64,000 bases of DNA from Aquitalea magnusonii. GTDB lineage: Bacteria > Pseudomonadota > Gammaproteobacteria > Burkholderiales > Chromobacteriaceae. Positions 54,903 to 63,396 of the stretch are shown piece after piece (positions within the stretch are counted from its first letter, which is position 1; every line of letters begins with the position of its first letter). A program made the position numbers and the translations under genes. The stretch spans positions 620,001 to 684,000 of the forward strand of contig NZ_AP018823.1 of assembly GCF_002217795.2 (NCBI RefSeq), read 5' to 3'. The notes under the pieces are model-generated. The model saw only the letters and a list, made by a program, of their open reading frames with translations, was not told where the DNA came from and did no database searches.

Positions 54903-55535
54903 TCATACCGTTTTTGCCGGGTATTCACACAGATCGGCGATCACGCAGCGATGACACTCCGGCTTGCGTGCCTTGCATACGTAGCGGCCATGCAGGATCA
55001 GCCAGTGGTGGGCATCCACCTTGAATTCTGCCGGAACGTAACGCAGCAGTTTGTCTTCTACCTCGCGTACATCCTTGCCTGGTGCCAGCCTGGTGCGGTT
55101 GGATACCCGGAAGATATGGGTATCCACCGCAATGGTGGGGTGACCAAAGGCCGTATTCAGCACCACATTGGCGGTTTTGCGCCCGACACCGGGCAGGGCC
55201 TCCAGCGCCGCGCGGTCATCCGGGACCTCGCCGCCATGTTTTTCCAATAACAGACGACAGGTGGCTATCACGTTTTTGGCCTTGGTGCGGAACAGGCCGA
55301 TGGTCTTGATGTAATCGGCCAGGCTCTCCTCACCCAATGCCAACATGGCAGCCGGGGTATTGGCGACGGCATATAGCGGTCGGGTGGCCTTGTTGACGCT
55401 GACGTCAGTGGCCTGGGCCGATAGCAGCACGGCAATCAGCAGTTCGAATGGTGTGCGGTATTCCAGTTCCGTGGCGGGCTTGGGCGTGTGTTCGCGCAGG
55501 CGGCGGAAGATTTCGTAACGCTTGGTGGCATTCAT
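54903..55535 (-). CDS. nth: Endonuclease III
   Basis: The protein has 210 residues: a helix-hairpin-helix LPGVGRKTANVVLNTAFG with the catalytic Lys, the catalytic Asp in IAVDTHIFRVSNR, and the 4Fe-4S ligands C-x6-C-x2-C-x5-C near the end (CKARKPECHRCVIADLCEYP). It removes oxidised pyrimidines from DNA and cuts abasic sites. It lies 106 bases downstream of rnfD on the same strand, the position it holds after rsxE in E. coli. Confidence 0.96.
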   Translation of the reverse strand: MNATKRYEIFRRLREHTPKPATELEYRTPFELLIAVLLSAQATDVSVNKATRPLYAVANTPAAMLALGEESLADYIKTIGLFRTKAKNVIATCRLLLEKHGGEVPDDRAALEALPGVGRKTANVVLNTAFGHPTIAVDTHIFRVSNRTRLAPGKDVREVEDKLLRYVPAEFKVDAHHWLILHGRYVCKARKPECHRCVIADLCEYPAKTV

Positions 55536-55641
55536 GGTGGCTTGGCCTGAAACAGGTTTGGTACGCGGGCTGTCCGGCTAAGGTTGGGACAGCCCGGCTA
55601 TTGTAGCGCAGCCCGCTGCGGGAGCGGGCTGGTTGCGGTTT

Positions 55642-56418
55642 TTACGTGCGGGTGGGCGGCAACAGCAGCAGCTTGTCCAGCAGTGGGGCGCAGGCACTGA
55701 GCAAGAGGCTGGCCGCCAGCGCGCCAGCGATATCCACCCGGCTGGCGGACAGGCTAAGTGCCAGGCATGACAAGCCCATGGCCACGCCATGCAGCCAGCG
55801 GCCTTTTGGCGTAAGCGGGATGCTGTTGCTGTCGCTGATGACCCAGCCAGCCAGCAGCCACCATGCCGGTTGCAGCAGCAGGCTGGCATGGGGCAGCGGC
55901 AGGCTGGCCAGCAACACCAGTCCAAAGCCGGCAGGGGCCTGCCAGGCAAGCAGATGGCGCCAGCCCAGCCAGCAGATGCCCAGCAGCAAGGCCAGGGACA
56001 GTGGCAGATTGTCAGCGGGGGCTGCCAGCGGCAGCCATGGGGCCAGCAAGATCAGGCTGACGCTCACTGGATGGAAGGGGCCGTGTGCGCTGCCGCCAAA
56101 CAACTGACGCAGCAGGATGGCGGCGCTGCAGGCTGCCGCCAGTGCCAGCGGGGCGGTGTTGAGCGGCAGCAGCAGGGTAAGCAATACCGCGCTGAGCAGA
56201 CATGCCGGTTGTTGCCAGGCCAGCGTGATGGGCTGTTTGCGCAGATACAGACAGGCCATTTCGCCCAGCAGGCTGCAAAACAGTGCCAGCAGAAGAGTAG
56301 ATAGTGCTGCCGCTCCTTGCTGTGCCAGCAAAACCAGGATGCCCGGCAGTAGCGCCAGCAGCGACTGTCGCTGTCTGCTGGCCAGTGTCGGAGCAAGACG
56401 TATGGTGGTGGAGATCAT
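55642..56418 (-). CDS. rnfD: RnfD/RsxD-like membrane subunit lacking the FMN loop
   Basis: The protein has 258 residues (usual RnfD about 340-350). Family features are AVLLTLLLPLNTAPLALAAACSAAILLRQLFGGSAHGPFHPVSVSLIL, matching the RnfD KQ-FGG-NPFNP helix region, and SDSNSIPLTPKGRWLHG near the end. The large periplasmic loop that carries the covalently FMN-modified Thr in RnfD is reduced to about ten residues (128-139), and no SGAT-type flavinylation motif is present. The start overlaps rnfC by four bases (ATGA). It is followed by nth, with no rnfG or rnfE between. Confidence 0.8.
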   Translation of the reverse strand: MISTTIRLAPTLASRQRQSLLALLPGILVLLAQQGAAALSTLLLALFCSLLGEMACLYLRKQPITLAWQQPACLLSAVLLTLLLPLNTAPLALAAACSAAILLRQLFGGSAHGPFHPVSVSLILLAPWLPLAAPADNLPLSLALLLGICWLGWRHLLAWQAPAGFGLVLLASLPLPHASLLLQPAWWLLAGWVISDSNSIPLTPKGRWLHGVAMGLSCLALSLSASRVDIAGALAASLLLSACAPLLDKLLLLPPTRT

Positions 56419-58760
56419 GTGTTTTCCGCTCCCTTGGCCTGATCCGGCTTCGATGCAGCTTCTTGCCCCGCAGCCGCCTGCGCGGCTTTTTGTGCGGCAG
56501 CACGCTGCATCGCGGCCTGGATCAGCGCCTGCTTGTCGCCATCCATGCTGCTGGGTGTGGCGGCGGTCTGCGCGGCTTTTTGTGCGGCGGCACGCTGCAT
56601 CGCGGCCTGGATCAGCGCCTGCTTGTCGCCATCCATGCTGCTGGGTGTGGCGGTGGTCTGCGCGGCTTTTTGTGCGGCAGCACGCTGCATCGCGGCCTGG
56701 ATCAGCGCCTGCTTGTCGCCATCCATGCTGCTGGGTGTGGCGGCGGTCTGCGCGGCTTTTTGTGCGGCGGCACGCTGCATCGCGGCCTGGATCAGCGCCT
56801 GCTTGTCGCCATCCATGCTGCTGGGTGTGGCGGTGGTCTGCGCGGCTTTTTGTGCGGCAGCACGCTGCATCGCGGCCTGGATCAGCGCCTGCTTGTCGCC
56901 ATCCATGCTGCTGGGTGTGGTGGAGGTCTGCGCGGCTTTTTGTGCGGCAGCACGCTGCATCGCGGCCTGGATCAGCGCCTGCTTGTCGCCATCCATGCTG
57001 CTGGGTGTGGTGGAGGTCTGCGCGGCTTTTTGTGCGGCAGCACGCTGCATCGCGGCCTGAATCAGCGCCTGCTTGTCATGGTCTGGCACGGCTGTCGGCT
57101 GGCTGTGCGCCACGCTGGCCGCTTTGGCTGCATCTTGCGCTGCCTTGCGTGCCGCGGCACGGGCCATGGCGGCATCGATGGCAGCCTGACGGCTGGCAGC
57201 TATGGCGGCGGCACGCTCATCTGGCTGCTGGAGATCGTCCTGAGCGGCAGACTGCTTGCTTTGGTGCCGGCTGTTGCGCTCGGCGGCGCGTGCCATGGCT
57301 GCTGCAATGGCGGCCTGTTTGTCGGCAAGCTCCGACGTGCTCTTGGCTGTCGGCTGTACTGTGCTGGCGGATTGTTCGCGTTTGGCTGCCTGTTCTGCCG
57401 CGCGTTCTGCCAGGCGCTGGGCTTTTTCCTGTTTGTCCCTCTCCAGGCGGAACTGGCGGAAGCGATGCCGCTGTCTTGCCCGCTCTGCCGCCTGTTGTTG
57501 TTGCTGTGCATGCTGCTGTTGCTGCGCACTGTGGCGAAACTGCTCCAGCAGCGGCAGTTGGCTGGGGCATACCGCATTGCACAGGCCGCACAGGCTGCAG
57601 TCCTGCAGGCCCCAGGTCTCAGCCTGTGTGCCGTCCTGCTGCGTGCAGTGCCAGTAGAGTTCCTGTGGTTGTAGCCGGCTGGGACAAATGCGTGCGCAGT
57701 CACCGCAGCGTATGCAGTCCTGTGCGTGGGCTGTTTCTGCGCTGGCCGGCTGCAGGCAGCGGCTGTGCCAGTGCAGGCCAAGGGTGTCGGCCAGCGGCGC
57801 TGGCAGCGCATAGGCGCGCAGCGCACCGCCATGCAGGATGCCGTAACGGGTACTCGCGCCGACCGAGGCCAGTACATGGCCTAGCGGCGTTCCCAGCAGT
57901 GCTTGCACCTGGCCATGTGTTGCCTGGCGGCTGTGGATGCTCACCAGGCGGCTGATGCAGGGCTGTCCATGCAGGATGGCCGCGCCGGCGGCGAGGACGC
58001 CATCTGCTGGCAGGCACAGGCTGTGGCTGGCTTCTGGCGGTCGGGCCAGCAGTTTGCATAGCGTGGCTTCATCTGCTGCGGGGTAAGGTGCGGTAATGGC
58101 TTCAAGCTGCCAGTCACGCCCGGCCATTGCCTGGCGCATGGCCTGGAGAGCAGCCTGTTGTTGCTGGTGAAGGGCAATGATGATGCGCGCTGGTTGCAAT
58201 ACCTCTTGCAGCAGCCCGATGGCGGCGACAAGGGCTGCGGCCTGTTGTTGCAGCAGTGTGCTGATGGCATCCAGGCCGGGCTCGTCTTCCACTGCATTGA
58301 TGATCAGCAAGGGCAAGGCTTGCTGCTGTGCCGCCCATTCCAGCGCCAGCAAGGGACCGTGGTTGCCACTGACTCCCATGTCCTGCAGGCGCAGGGCCAG
58401 GTCCAGCCGGCTAAGCGTCGCGGTTGTGTCGGGGATGATGGGCAGTGCGGCATCCTGTCCGTCCACTTCCAGCAACAGGGTGTTGGCCAGCGGTGTGCCG
58501 GGCAGCGCCTGCGCTTGTTGCCGGATGGCAATGATGCGCCCGGATGTCGGTGCGTGCAGCGCAAGGCCATGGGTGCTGTCGGCAGCGGCCAGGCGCTGGT
58601 ATTTACGCACCTGCTGGCCCACTTCCACGCAGGGGATGCTGTCTTGCAAGGCCAGCGCCAGTTGGCGCGGCAATGGCATGGTGTGCAGCGTCGGGCTGGG
58701 CTGATCGGCAGCGTGCTGGGGATGTTTGGTGCCAAGCAGCATGGAGAGCAGCCGCCTCAT
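56415..58760 (-). CDS. rnfC: RnfC/RsxC-like electron transport subunit with C-terminal 30-residue repeats
   Basis: The protein has 781 residues. An N-terminal sandwich domain ([18 protein letters not shown]...[11 protein letters not shown]) is followed by the flavin/NADH-type core with [11 protein letters not shown], and two 4Fe-4S sites, Cys349/352/355/359 and Cys388/391/394/398. In usual RnfC a GGAGFP-type loop binds flavin and NADH. Here the place reads [10 protein letters not shown] (129-138), so the cofactor site looks lost. From about residue 560 the tail is Ala/Gln-rich and ends in seven 30-residue repeats. The start overlaps rnfB by four bases. Confidence 0.85.
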   Translation of the reverse strand: MRRLLSMLLGTKHPQHAADQPSPTLHTMPLPRQLALALQDSIPCVEVGQQVRKYQRLAAADSTHGLALHAPTSGRIIAIRQQAQALPGTPLANTLLLEVDGQDAALPIIPDTTATLSRLDLALRLQDMGVSGNHGPLLALEWAAQQQALPLLIINAVEDEPGLDAISTLLQQQAAALVAAIGLLQEVLQPARIIIALHQQQQAALQAMRQAMAGRDWQLEAITAPYPAADEATLCKLLARPPEASHSLCLPADGVLAAGAAILHGQPCISRLVSIHSRQATHGQVQALLGTPLGHVLASVGASTRYGILHGGALRAYALPAPLADTLGLHWHSRCLQPASAETAHAQDCIRCGDCARICPSRLQPQELYWHCTQQDGTQAETWGLQDCSLCGLCNAVCPSQLPLLEQFRHSAQQQQHAQQQQQAAERARQRHRFRQFRLERDKQEKAQRLAERAAEQAAKREQSASTVQPTAKSTSELADKQAAIAAAMARAAERNSRHQSKQSAAQDDLQQPDERAAAIAASRQAAIDAAMARAAARKAAQDAAKAASVAHSQPTAVPDHDKQALIQAAMQRAAAQKAAQTSTTPSSMDGDKQALIQAAMQRAAAQKAAQTSTTPSSMDGDKQALIQAAMQRAAAQKAAQTTATPSSMDGDKQALIQAAMQRAAAQKAAQTAATPSSMDGDKQALIQAAMQRAAAQKAAQTTATPSSMDGDKQALIQAAMQRAAAQKAAQTAATPSSMDGDKQALIQAAMQRAAAQKAAQAAAGQEAASKPDQAKGAENT
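56491..57073. repeat. 90-bp tandem repeat array inside rnfC
   Basis: The unit, beginning at ATCAGCGCCTGCTTGTCGCC, recurs every 90 bases from 56521 to 57061, about six and a half to seven copies. It encodes 30 residues ([20 protein letters not shown] then T-x-x-TPSSMDG). Copies differ by only a few bases, mostly at one Thr/Ala/Ser triplet, so the array expanded recently and may vary in number. Confidence 0.92.
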
Positions 58761-59335
58761 TGCCTGGCCTCGCGCTTGACGGCCTTGATGGCAATCACCG
58801 GGTAGCCCCAGCGCCAGTCTTGCGGCGGTGTGGCCGGGCGCATGCTGATGCAGTCTACCGGACAGGGTGCCAGGCATAATTCGCAGCCGGTGCATTCATC
58901 TGCCAGCACGGTGTGCATCTGCTTGGCCGAGCCAAGGATGGCATCGACCGGACAGGCCTGGATGCACAGGGTACAGCCAATACAGGTGCGTTCATCGATC
59001 AGGGCCACGGCCTTGGGTTTTTGCGCCGGGGCATCGGCATCAAACGGCAGGTAGTCCACTTGCAGCAGGGCCGCCAGTTTGCGGATGCCTTCTTCGCCAC
59101 CGGGGGGGCAGCGATTGATGCGATCTTCCCCCTTGGCCAGGGCGTCGGCATAGGGTTGGCATCCGGCGTGGCCACACTGGCCACACTGGGTTTGCGGCAG
59201 GATGGCATCAATGCGTTGTGCCAGCGGAGGCTGGGTGACGGGGCTGGCCTGTGGCCGCAGGGCAATGCGGCGCAACAGGCGAAACAGCAGGGCGCTGGCC
59301 AACACTAGCAGGACCAGCTGGATGGCAATACTCAT
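58757..59335 (-). CDS. rnfB: RnfB/RsxB ferredoxin-type electron transport subunit
   Basis: The protein has 192 residues. A single N-terminal membrane helix is followed by a 4Fe-4S domain with Cys51/54/59/76 ([18 protein letters not shown]...RCPPGG). Two bacterial ferredoxin clusters follow, Cys118/121/124/128 and Cys148/151/154/158. All twelve ligands are present, so this subunit should be redox active. It overlaps rnfA and rnfC by four bases each (ATGA), implying tightly coupled synthesis. Confidence 0.92.
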   Translation of the reverse strand: MSIAIQLVLLVLASALLFRLLRRIALRPQASPVTQPPLAQRIDAILPQTQCGQCGHAGCQPYADALAKGEDRINRCPPGGEEGIRKLAALLQVDYLPFDADAPAQKPKAVALIDERTCIGCTLCIQACPVDAILGSAKQMHTVLADECTGCELCLAPCPVDCISMRPATPPQDWRWGYPVIAIKAVKREARQ

Positions 59336-59871
59336 GACAGATGGACTCCAAGGCTGTGCAGGGCCAGCGCCAGCAGCAGCGCGCAGGCCAGCAGGGCGGG
59401 CTGGCCGTGCAGGCGGGCCGGCAGATTGCAACGCGCCAGGCGTTGCGTCAAGGTGGCAAATTGCGCCAGCAACAGGCCTAGCAGTAGCGGTGCCAGCAAA
59501 ATGTGCAGGCTAAGGCGCAGGGCATGGTCTGCTTTGTCTGGCCAGAACAGGGGCAGGGCCAGCAGCAGTGTATCCAGCAACAGCCAGTACCACCGCAGGC
59601 CGAGCCAGTTGATCTGGGGCGCGGCATATCGCTGCAGCAGGGCAAACAGCAGGAGCGGACAGCCCGTGTGAACCAGCAGCGTCAGCAGCATGCTATGCGG
59701 GACAGCAACCAGCGTCAGCATCATGCTGCCCAGCAGCAGGCTGACCAGACAGGCAAGGCTGGTGACTACTGCATTGAGCAGCAAGCCACTCACATCGCGG
59801 GCCTCGCGCTGGCTCAGATGCTGGCAAAACGCCAGTGCGGCCAGCAGCGGCAGATAAAGCCCATCATTCAT
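59332..59871 (-). CDS. rnfA: Divergent RnfA/RsxA-like membrane subunit
   Basis: The protein has 179 residues (E. coli RsxA 193) with about six hydrophobic segments. The best match to RnfA is the end: [34 protein letters not shown] parallels the RERLA..DVPAPFRG..IALITAGLMSLAFMG region. The N-terminal half-helix NNFVLVKFLGLCP is shortened to AFCQHL, and the second conserved Cys region (TTNCAVLG) reads [10 protein letters not shown], so at least one ligand of the intramembrane 2Fe-2S centre is missing. Assignment rests on position and topology as much as on identity. Confidence 0.62.
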   Translation of the reverse strand: MNDGLYLPLLAALAFCQHLSQREARDVSGLLLNAVVTSLACLVSLLLGSMMLTLVAVPHSMLLTLLVHTGCPLLLFALLQRYAAPQINWLGLRWYWLLLDTLLLALPLFWPDKADHALRLSLHILLAPLLLGLLLAQFATLTQRLARCNLPARLHGQPALLACALLLALALHSLGVHLS

Positions 59872-59966
59872 GGCTGGAAAATCCGGAAAGCAAAACCGCA
59901 AAATTATCCGGGTTTCGCGGCTGCTTCACAACCTTGCTGCCTACTGGCAGCGGCACAATCCGCTGG

Positions 59967-61811
59967 TCAGGGCAGGTGCTGGCCCAGCCAGGCCTGCAGT
60001 TTGCGGGCTTGACGCAGGGTTTCTTTCAGGATGCGCGCATCCAGCGTACCCAGTTGCTGCGGATCGATCAGGCTGTCCAGCCCTGCCCCCTGTTCCTGGC
60101 ATGCCAACTGGTGGCGCAGGCGCAGGTCCTGCAAAAAGCGGGCGCTGTCGGCGAAGCTCTGGCAGTCGCTGTGCTTGAGGCCAGGCAAATCCGCAGCGGC
60201 GGCAAAGCGTTCACCGGTGCGGCTGGCGGCCGAGCCCGCCTGCAAGGCCAGAATGCGTGCGCCATCGACAAACAGGTCCAGTGCGGCCTTGAGGTCCAGC
60301 TTGTCATCCTGATCGGTTTGCAGGCGGCCACTCCAGCCCAGCGGTGGCTGATAACTGCGCGCGGTGCGGCTGAGTGCCTGCAGCACGGATGGGTCGCTGG
60401 CACGTTGACGCAAGGCGCTGGCCAGTTCCAGTCCCAGCAGTTGTTGTCCCCAGGCCGGGCGGATGTCCAGATATAAACCGATATGTCCCGCGCTGTCGGC
60501 TGACTGCATCAACTGGCTGATAAAGGTATCGCACCAGTCGTCCAGCGACAGGCAGTGGCTGGGGTTGCCTGCCATCACCCCGTTCCTGCACAGCGGAATG
60601 CCGCAGGCGCTCAGGGCGGAACAGATACGCTGGGCAATGGCTGGCAATTGCTGGGCAAGCTGCTGTTGACGCAGCGGCGTGCTGCAGCGGAATACCAGAC
60701 CGCTATCCTGATCCGAGGTCAGCGTGTTTTCCTGGCGGCCGCTGCTGCCAAAGTGCAGCCAGCAGATTTCAGCGTCTTCCAGTCCGGCTTCCGCCAGATG
60801 CAGTTGGCACAGGCGTGCCAGCAACTGGTCGTTGAACAGGCTAAGCAGGCGGGTGCTGGCATCTGCGTCCATCCCCTGTTTGAACAGCGCAAGTACCTGG
60901 CGGCGGAATGTGGCAGCCACACCGGAGAGTGCTGCAGTGCTATCGCAACGCCCAAGGCGCTGCAGCATTTCCTTCATGTCCAGTCGCGACAGACGGTAGA
61001 GGTCGTGTTCTGAAACGATGCCCACCAGCGTGCTGCCCTCGCACACCATCACATGGCGTTCACCGCTTTGTACCAGTGCCAGCATGGCCTCGCTGGCCAG
61101 GGCACTGGGCGGGAGGATGCAAACCGGCTGACGCATCAGTTCCTTCACCGCGGTATCGTCTCCCCGGCCTGCCAGATGTGCGCTCAGCAGATCGCGCAGG
61201 GTAAACAGCCCGAGCAGGCGCTGCTCCGGGCTGGTGATCACCACCGAGCCCACGCCTTCGCTCTGCATCTGTTGCAATAGCGGACGCAATGCTGTTTCGG
61301 GGCGGCAGGTGACCGGTGGCCGCTGGATCACCGCGGAAAGTGGTGTGTGCAGGCTGAGTCCCTGGCCGCCCAGCGCCGAGGGATGTAACTGCCGGGCACG
61401 CGAGAGCAGGTTGGCCAGTCGCTGGGTGCAGAATAGTTGGAATGCCGGGGACTGTGCGCAGAGGGCGACAAAGGCTTCGCGTGGCAGTTGCAACACCATG
61501 CAGTCGCTGTCGGCGCGGTAGTGATTGGTAACCGGGCGTTGTGCCAGCAGTGCGCCCAGCGGAAACATGTCGCCCTGACCCAGCATGGCAAAGGGCTGTC
61601 CACTGTAGATGTCTTCTGCCAGTACCTGGCCATCCACCACGATGAATAACTGGTTGGCTGGCCCGGCCTGGGGACTGGCCAGGCTGCTGCCGCGTGGAAA
61701 ATGCTGGCGGCGTGCATGGCTGGCCAGTTGGGCCAGTTGTTCTGCACTCATGGCGGCAAAAGGTTCGTGCAGGAGCAGGGCCTGCCAGTCGGCCGGGAAG
61801 GGGGTGGGCAT
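59967..61811 (-). CDS. cNMP-binding/CBS/DUF294 putative nucleotidyltransferase
   Basis: The protein has 614 residues. A cyclic-nucleotide-binding-like domain (about 10-130) is followed by two CBS domains (about 155-275), a DUF294 nucleotidyltransferase with FGSSGRQENTLTSDQDSGLVF (GS and DxD motif) and a C-terminal helical substrate-binding domain. Such proteins are thought to sense nucleotides and are often near acetate-use genes. Here acs lies 1.6 kb away on the same strand, with a bestrophin gene between. It precedes rnfA by 95 bases on the same strand, so it may belong to the Rnf transcript. Confidence 0.85.
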   Translation of the reverse strand: MPTPFPADWQALLLHEPFAAMSAEQLAQLASHARRQHFPRGSSLASPQAGPANQLFIVVDGQVLAEDIYSGQPFAMLGQGDMFPLGALLAQRPVTNHYRADSDCMVLQLPREAFVALCAQSPAFQLFCTQRLANLLSRARQLHPSALGGQGLSLHTPLSAVIQRPPVTCRPETALRPLLQQMQSEGVGSVVITSPEQRLLGLFTLRDLLSAHLAGRGDDTAVKELMRQPVCILPPSALASEAMLALVQSGERHVMVCEGSTLVGIVSEHDLYRLSRLDMKEMLQRLGRCDSTAALSGVAATFRRQVLALFKQGMDADASTRLLSLFNDQLLARLCQLHLAEAGLEDAEICWLHFGSSGRQENTLTSDQDSGLVFRCSTPLRQQQLAQQLPAIAQRICSALSACGIPLCRNGVMAGNPSHCLSLDDWCDTFISQLMQSADSAGHIGLYLDIRPAWGQQLLGLELASALRQRASDPSVLQALSRTARSYQPPLGWSGRLQTDQDDKLDLKAALDLFVDGARILALQAGSAASRTGERFAAAADLPGLKHSDCQSFADSARFLQDLRLRHQLACQEQGAGLDSLIDPQQLGTLDARILKETLRQARKLQAWLGQHLP

Positions 61812-62227
61812 GGTTGGGCTCCGCAGTTGGCCGAAACGGCATTCAATATAAAGATGGCATACCGGATCGGGTATTGGGGAAATCCGCCTGCCGCCACCTG
61901 GGCCTATGCTGACAGGCGGGCGCTATGGTGGCGCAGCCTGCTGTCGCTGGGCAATGTTTTTTCCCCTGCGGCTTGAGATTCTGCAGGGCAAGATTATCCG
62001 CCACCAATCCGCTTGCTATCCGTTGCTGCTGCTGGTTTTGTGGTAGATGGCCAAGCGTTCTGATGCAATGCTGGTTTTGCAAACGCCCCCGCGCTAGGCA
62101 GCGTACTACCCGCTATGGCAGCTATGGCGCTGCTGCCGGCATGGCAAGGCGGTGGGGCATTTTGCACTGCAGCATAAACCGCAATGCCTTATCATGACAG
62201 CTTCACCATCATTTACTGATATTGCTC
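61812..62227. other. Divergent intergenic region DUF294 / bestrophin genes
   Basis: The 416 bases contain several short overlapping frames with no family features and no ribosome site. They must hold promoters of both divergent genes. I see no repeat or hairpin worth calling. Confidence 0.4.
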
Positions 62228-63145
62228 ATGATTGTCCGCTCCTCACACAGCTGGTTCCGTCTGCTCTTTGTCTGGCATGGTTCGGTATTGCCGCGCATCC
62301 TGCCCCGGCTGATGTTGGTGCTGCTGATCGCGCTGCTGGCGGCATCGGTGCGACACTGGTGGCTCAGCAGTTTTGGGGACTCCGCCCTCAGCATTCCCAC
62401 CTTTACCTTGCTGGGTGTGTCATTGGCCATTTTTCTCGGCTTTCGCAATTCGGTCAGCTATGAACGCTTCTGGGAGGCACGCAAGCTGTGGGGCGGTTTG
62501 CTCATCATCAATCGCTCCATTGCCCGGCAGTTGCTGGCAGCGGTGCCACGGCATCCACTCACCACGCAGGCGGCCGATTTGCTGTGTGCCTTTGCCTATG
62601 CGCTAAAAGCACAGTTGCGCAAGGAGCACGATTGTGAACATCTGCTGCGGCTGGTGCCGCCAGGCATGCTGGATGAGGTGCAGGCGGCCCGCTTTGTGCC
62701 GGCCATCATCCTGCGCCGTCTGGGGGAGCTGATCCTGCAGATGCAGCGCGAGGGCTGCATCACTGAGCTGCAATGGCATGCGCTGGACCGCAAGCTGGAC
62801 ACCATGTCGGAAATCCTGGGCGGTTGCGAGCGCATCGACACCACGCCTATTCCTTATACTTATCGCGTCCTGCTTAACCGCACGGTCACCATCTACAGCT
62901 TGCTGCTGCCGATGGGCCTGGTCAGCAGCATAGGCTGGCTGACGCCGCCCATTGCCGTATTCATTGCGTACACATACCTCGCGCTGGAAGTGATTGGCGA
63001 AGAACTGGAAGAGCCGTTCGGTCGTGAGGGAAATGATCTGCCACTGGCTGCCCTGTGCCATACCATCGAATCCGCCGTGCGCGAAATGCAGGGCCTGCCA
63101 GTGACGGTGGAAGCGCCAAAGCCGCAAGGGGTGTATCTGCACTAG
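62228..63145 (+). CDS. Bestrophin-like (UPF0187) anion/cation channel protein
   Basis: The protein has 305 residues with four hydrophobic segments. FRNSVSYERFWEARKLWGGLLIINRSIARQL is the bestrophin family signature, and the late segment EVIGEELEEPFGREGNDLPL matches the conserved acidic calcium-clasp-like region before the last helix. Bacterial members form pentameric channels; the Klebsiella one conducts cations. The ATG at 62228 is preferred over an upstream TTG. A degenerate repeat follows the stop. Confidence 0.87.
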   Translation: MIVRSSHSWFRLLFVWHGSVLPRILPRLMLVLLIALLAASVRHWWLSSFGDSALSIPTFTLLGVSLAIFLGFRNSVSYERFWEARKLWGGLLIINRSIARQLLAAVPRHPLTTQAADLLCAFAYALKAQLRKEHDCEHLLRLVPPGMLDEVQAARFVPAIILRRLGELILQMQREGCITELQWHALDRKLDTMSEILGGCERIDTTPIPYTYRVLLNRTVTIYSLLLPMGLVSSIGWLTPPIAVFIAYTYLALEVIGEELEEPFGREGNDLPLAALCHTIESAVREMQGLPVTVEAPKPQGVYLH

Positions 63146-63147
63146 AA

Positions 63148-63250
63148 GCCGCTAACAACAAAGCTGCTGCGGCCTTGCGTCTGCTTGCCGGACTGCTTGT
63201 GCGGTCTGCGGCGGCGCGATTTGCTCCAGGCAGGCTACGCTTTTGTGCGC
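63148..63250. repeat. Degenerate MITE-like repeat, inverted orientation (copy 4)
   Basis: It follows the bestrophin gene. CGCTAACAACAAAG at its left end resembles the TAACAAAA ends, and GCCGGACTGCTTGTGCGGTC (63187-63206) is the inverted form of the core at 13326-13344 with a few changes. The right end is not clearly defined. Confidence 0.5.
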
Positions 63251-63348
63251 TGCTCCAAGCCAGCCAGGGCTGGTATGCGCGCACGGCCAGCATCAATGAC
63301 TGGTGTGACTGGCGGGGCAGTGCAGGACGGATGGCGCGGGCAAAAAAA

Positions 63349-63370
63349 AGCCCGGTGAAATCACCGGGCT
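63349..63370 (-). terminator. Rho-independent terminator after acs
   Basis: A perfect 10-bp stem AGCCCGGTGA/TCACCGGGCT with a two-base centre is followed on the minus strand by TTTTTTT. It lies 27 bases after the acs stop. Confidence 0.9.
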
Positions 63371-63396
63371 CAAGGTCAGTGTGCTCCTGAACTGAT

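Noticed and set aside
56491..57073. Regularly spaced repeats considered as a CRISPR array
   Set aside because: The period is a multiple of three inside an open frame. There are no unique spacers, and units are contiguous near-identical copies.
56117..57955. Long plus-strand frames with Cys/Arg-rich repeats opposite rnfC
   Set aside because: These are the reverse complement of the Ala/Gln repeats of RnfC, with no ribosome site.
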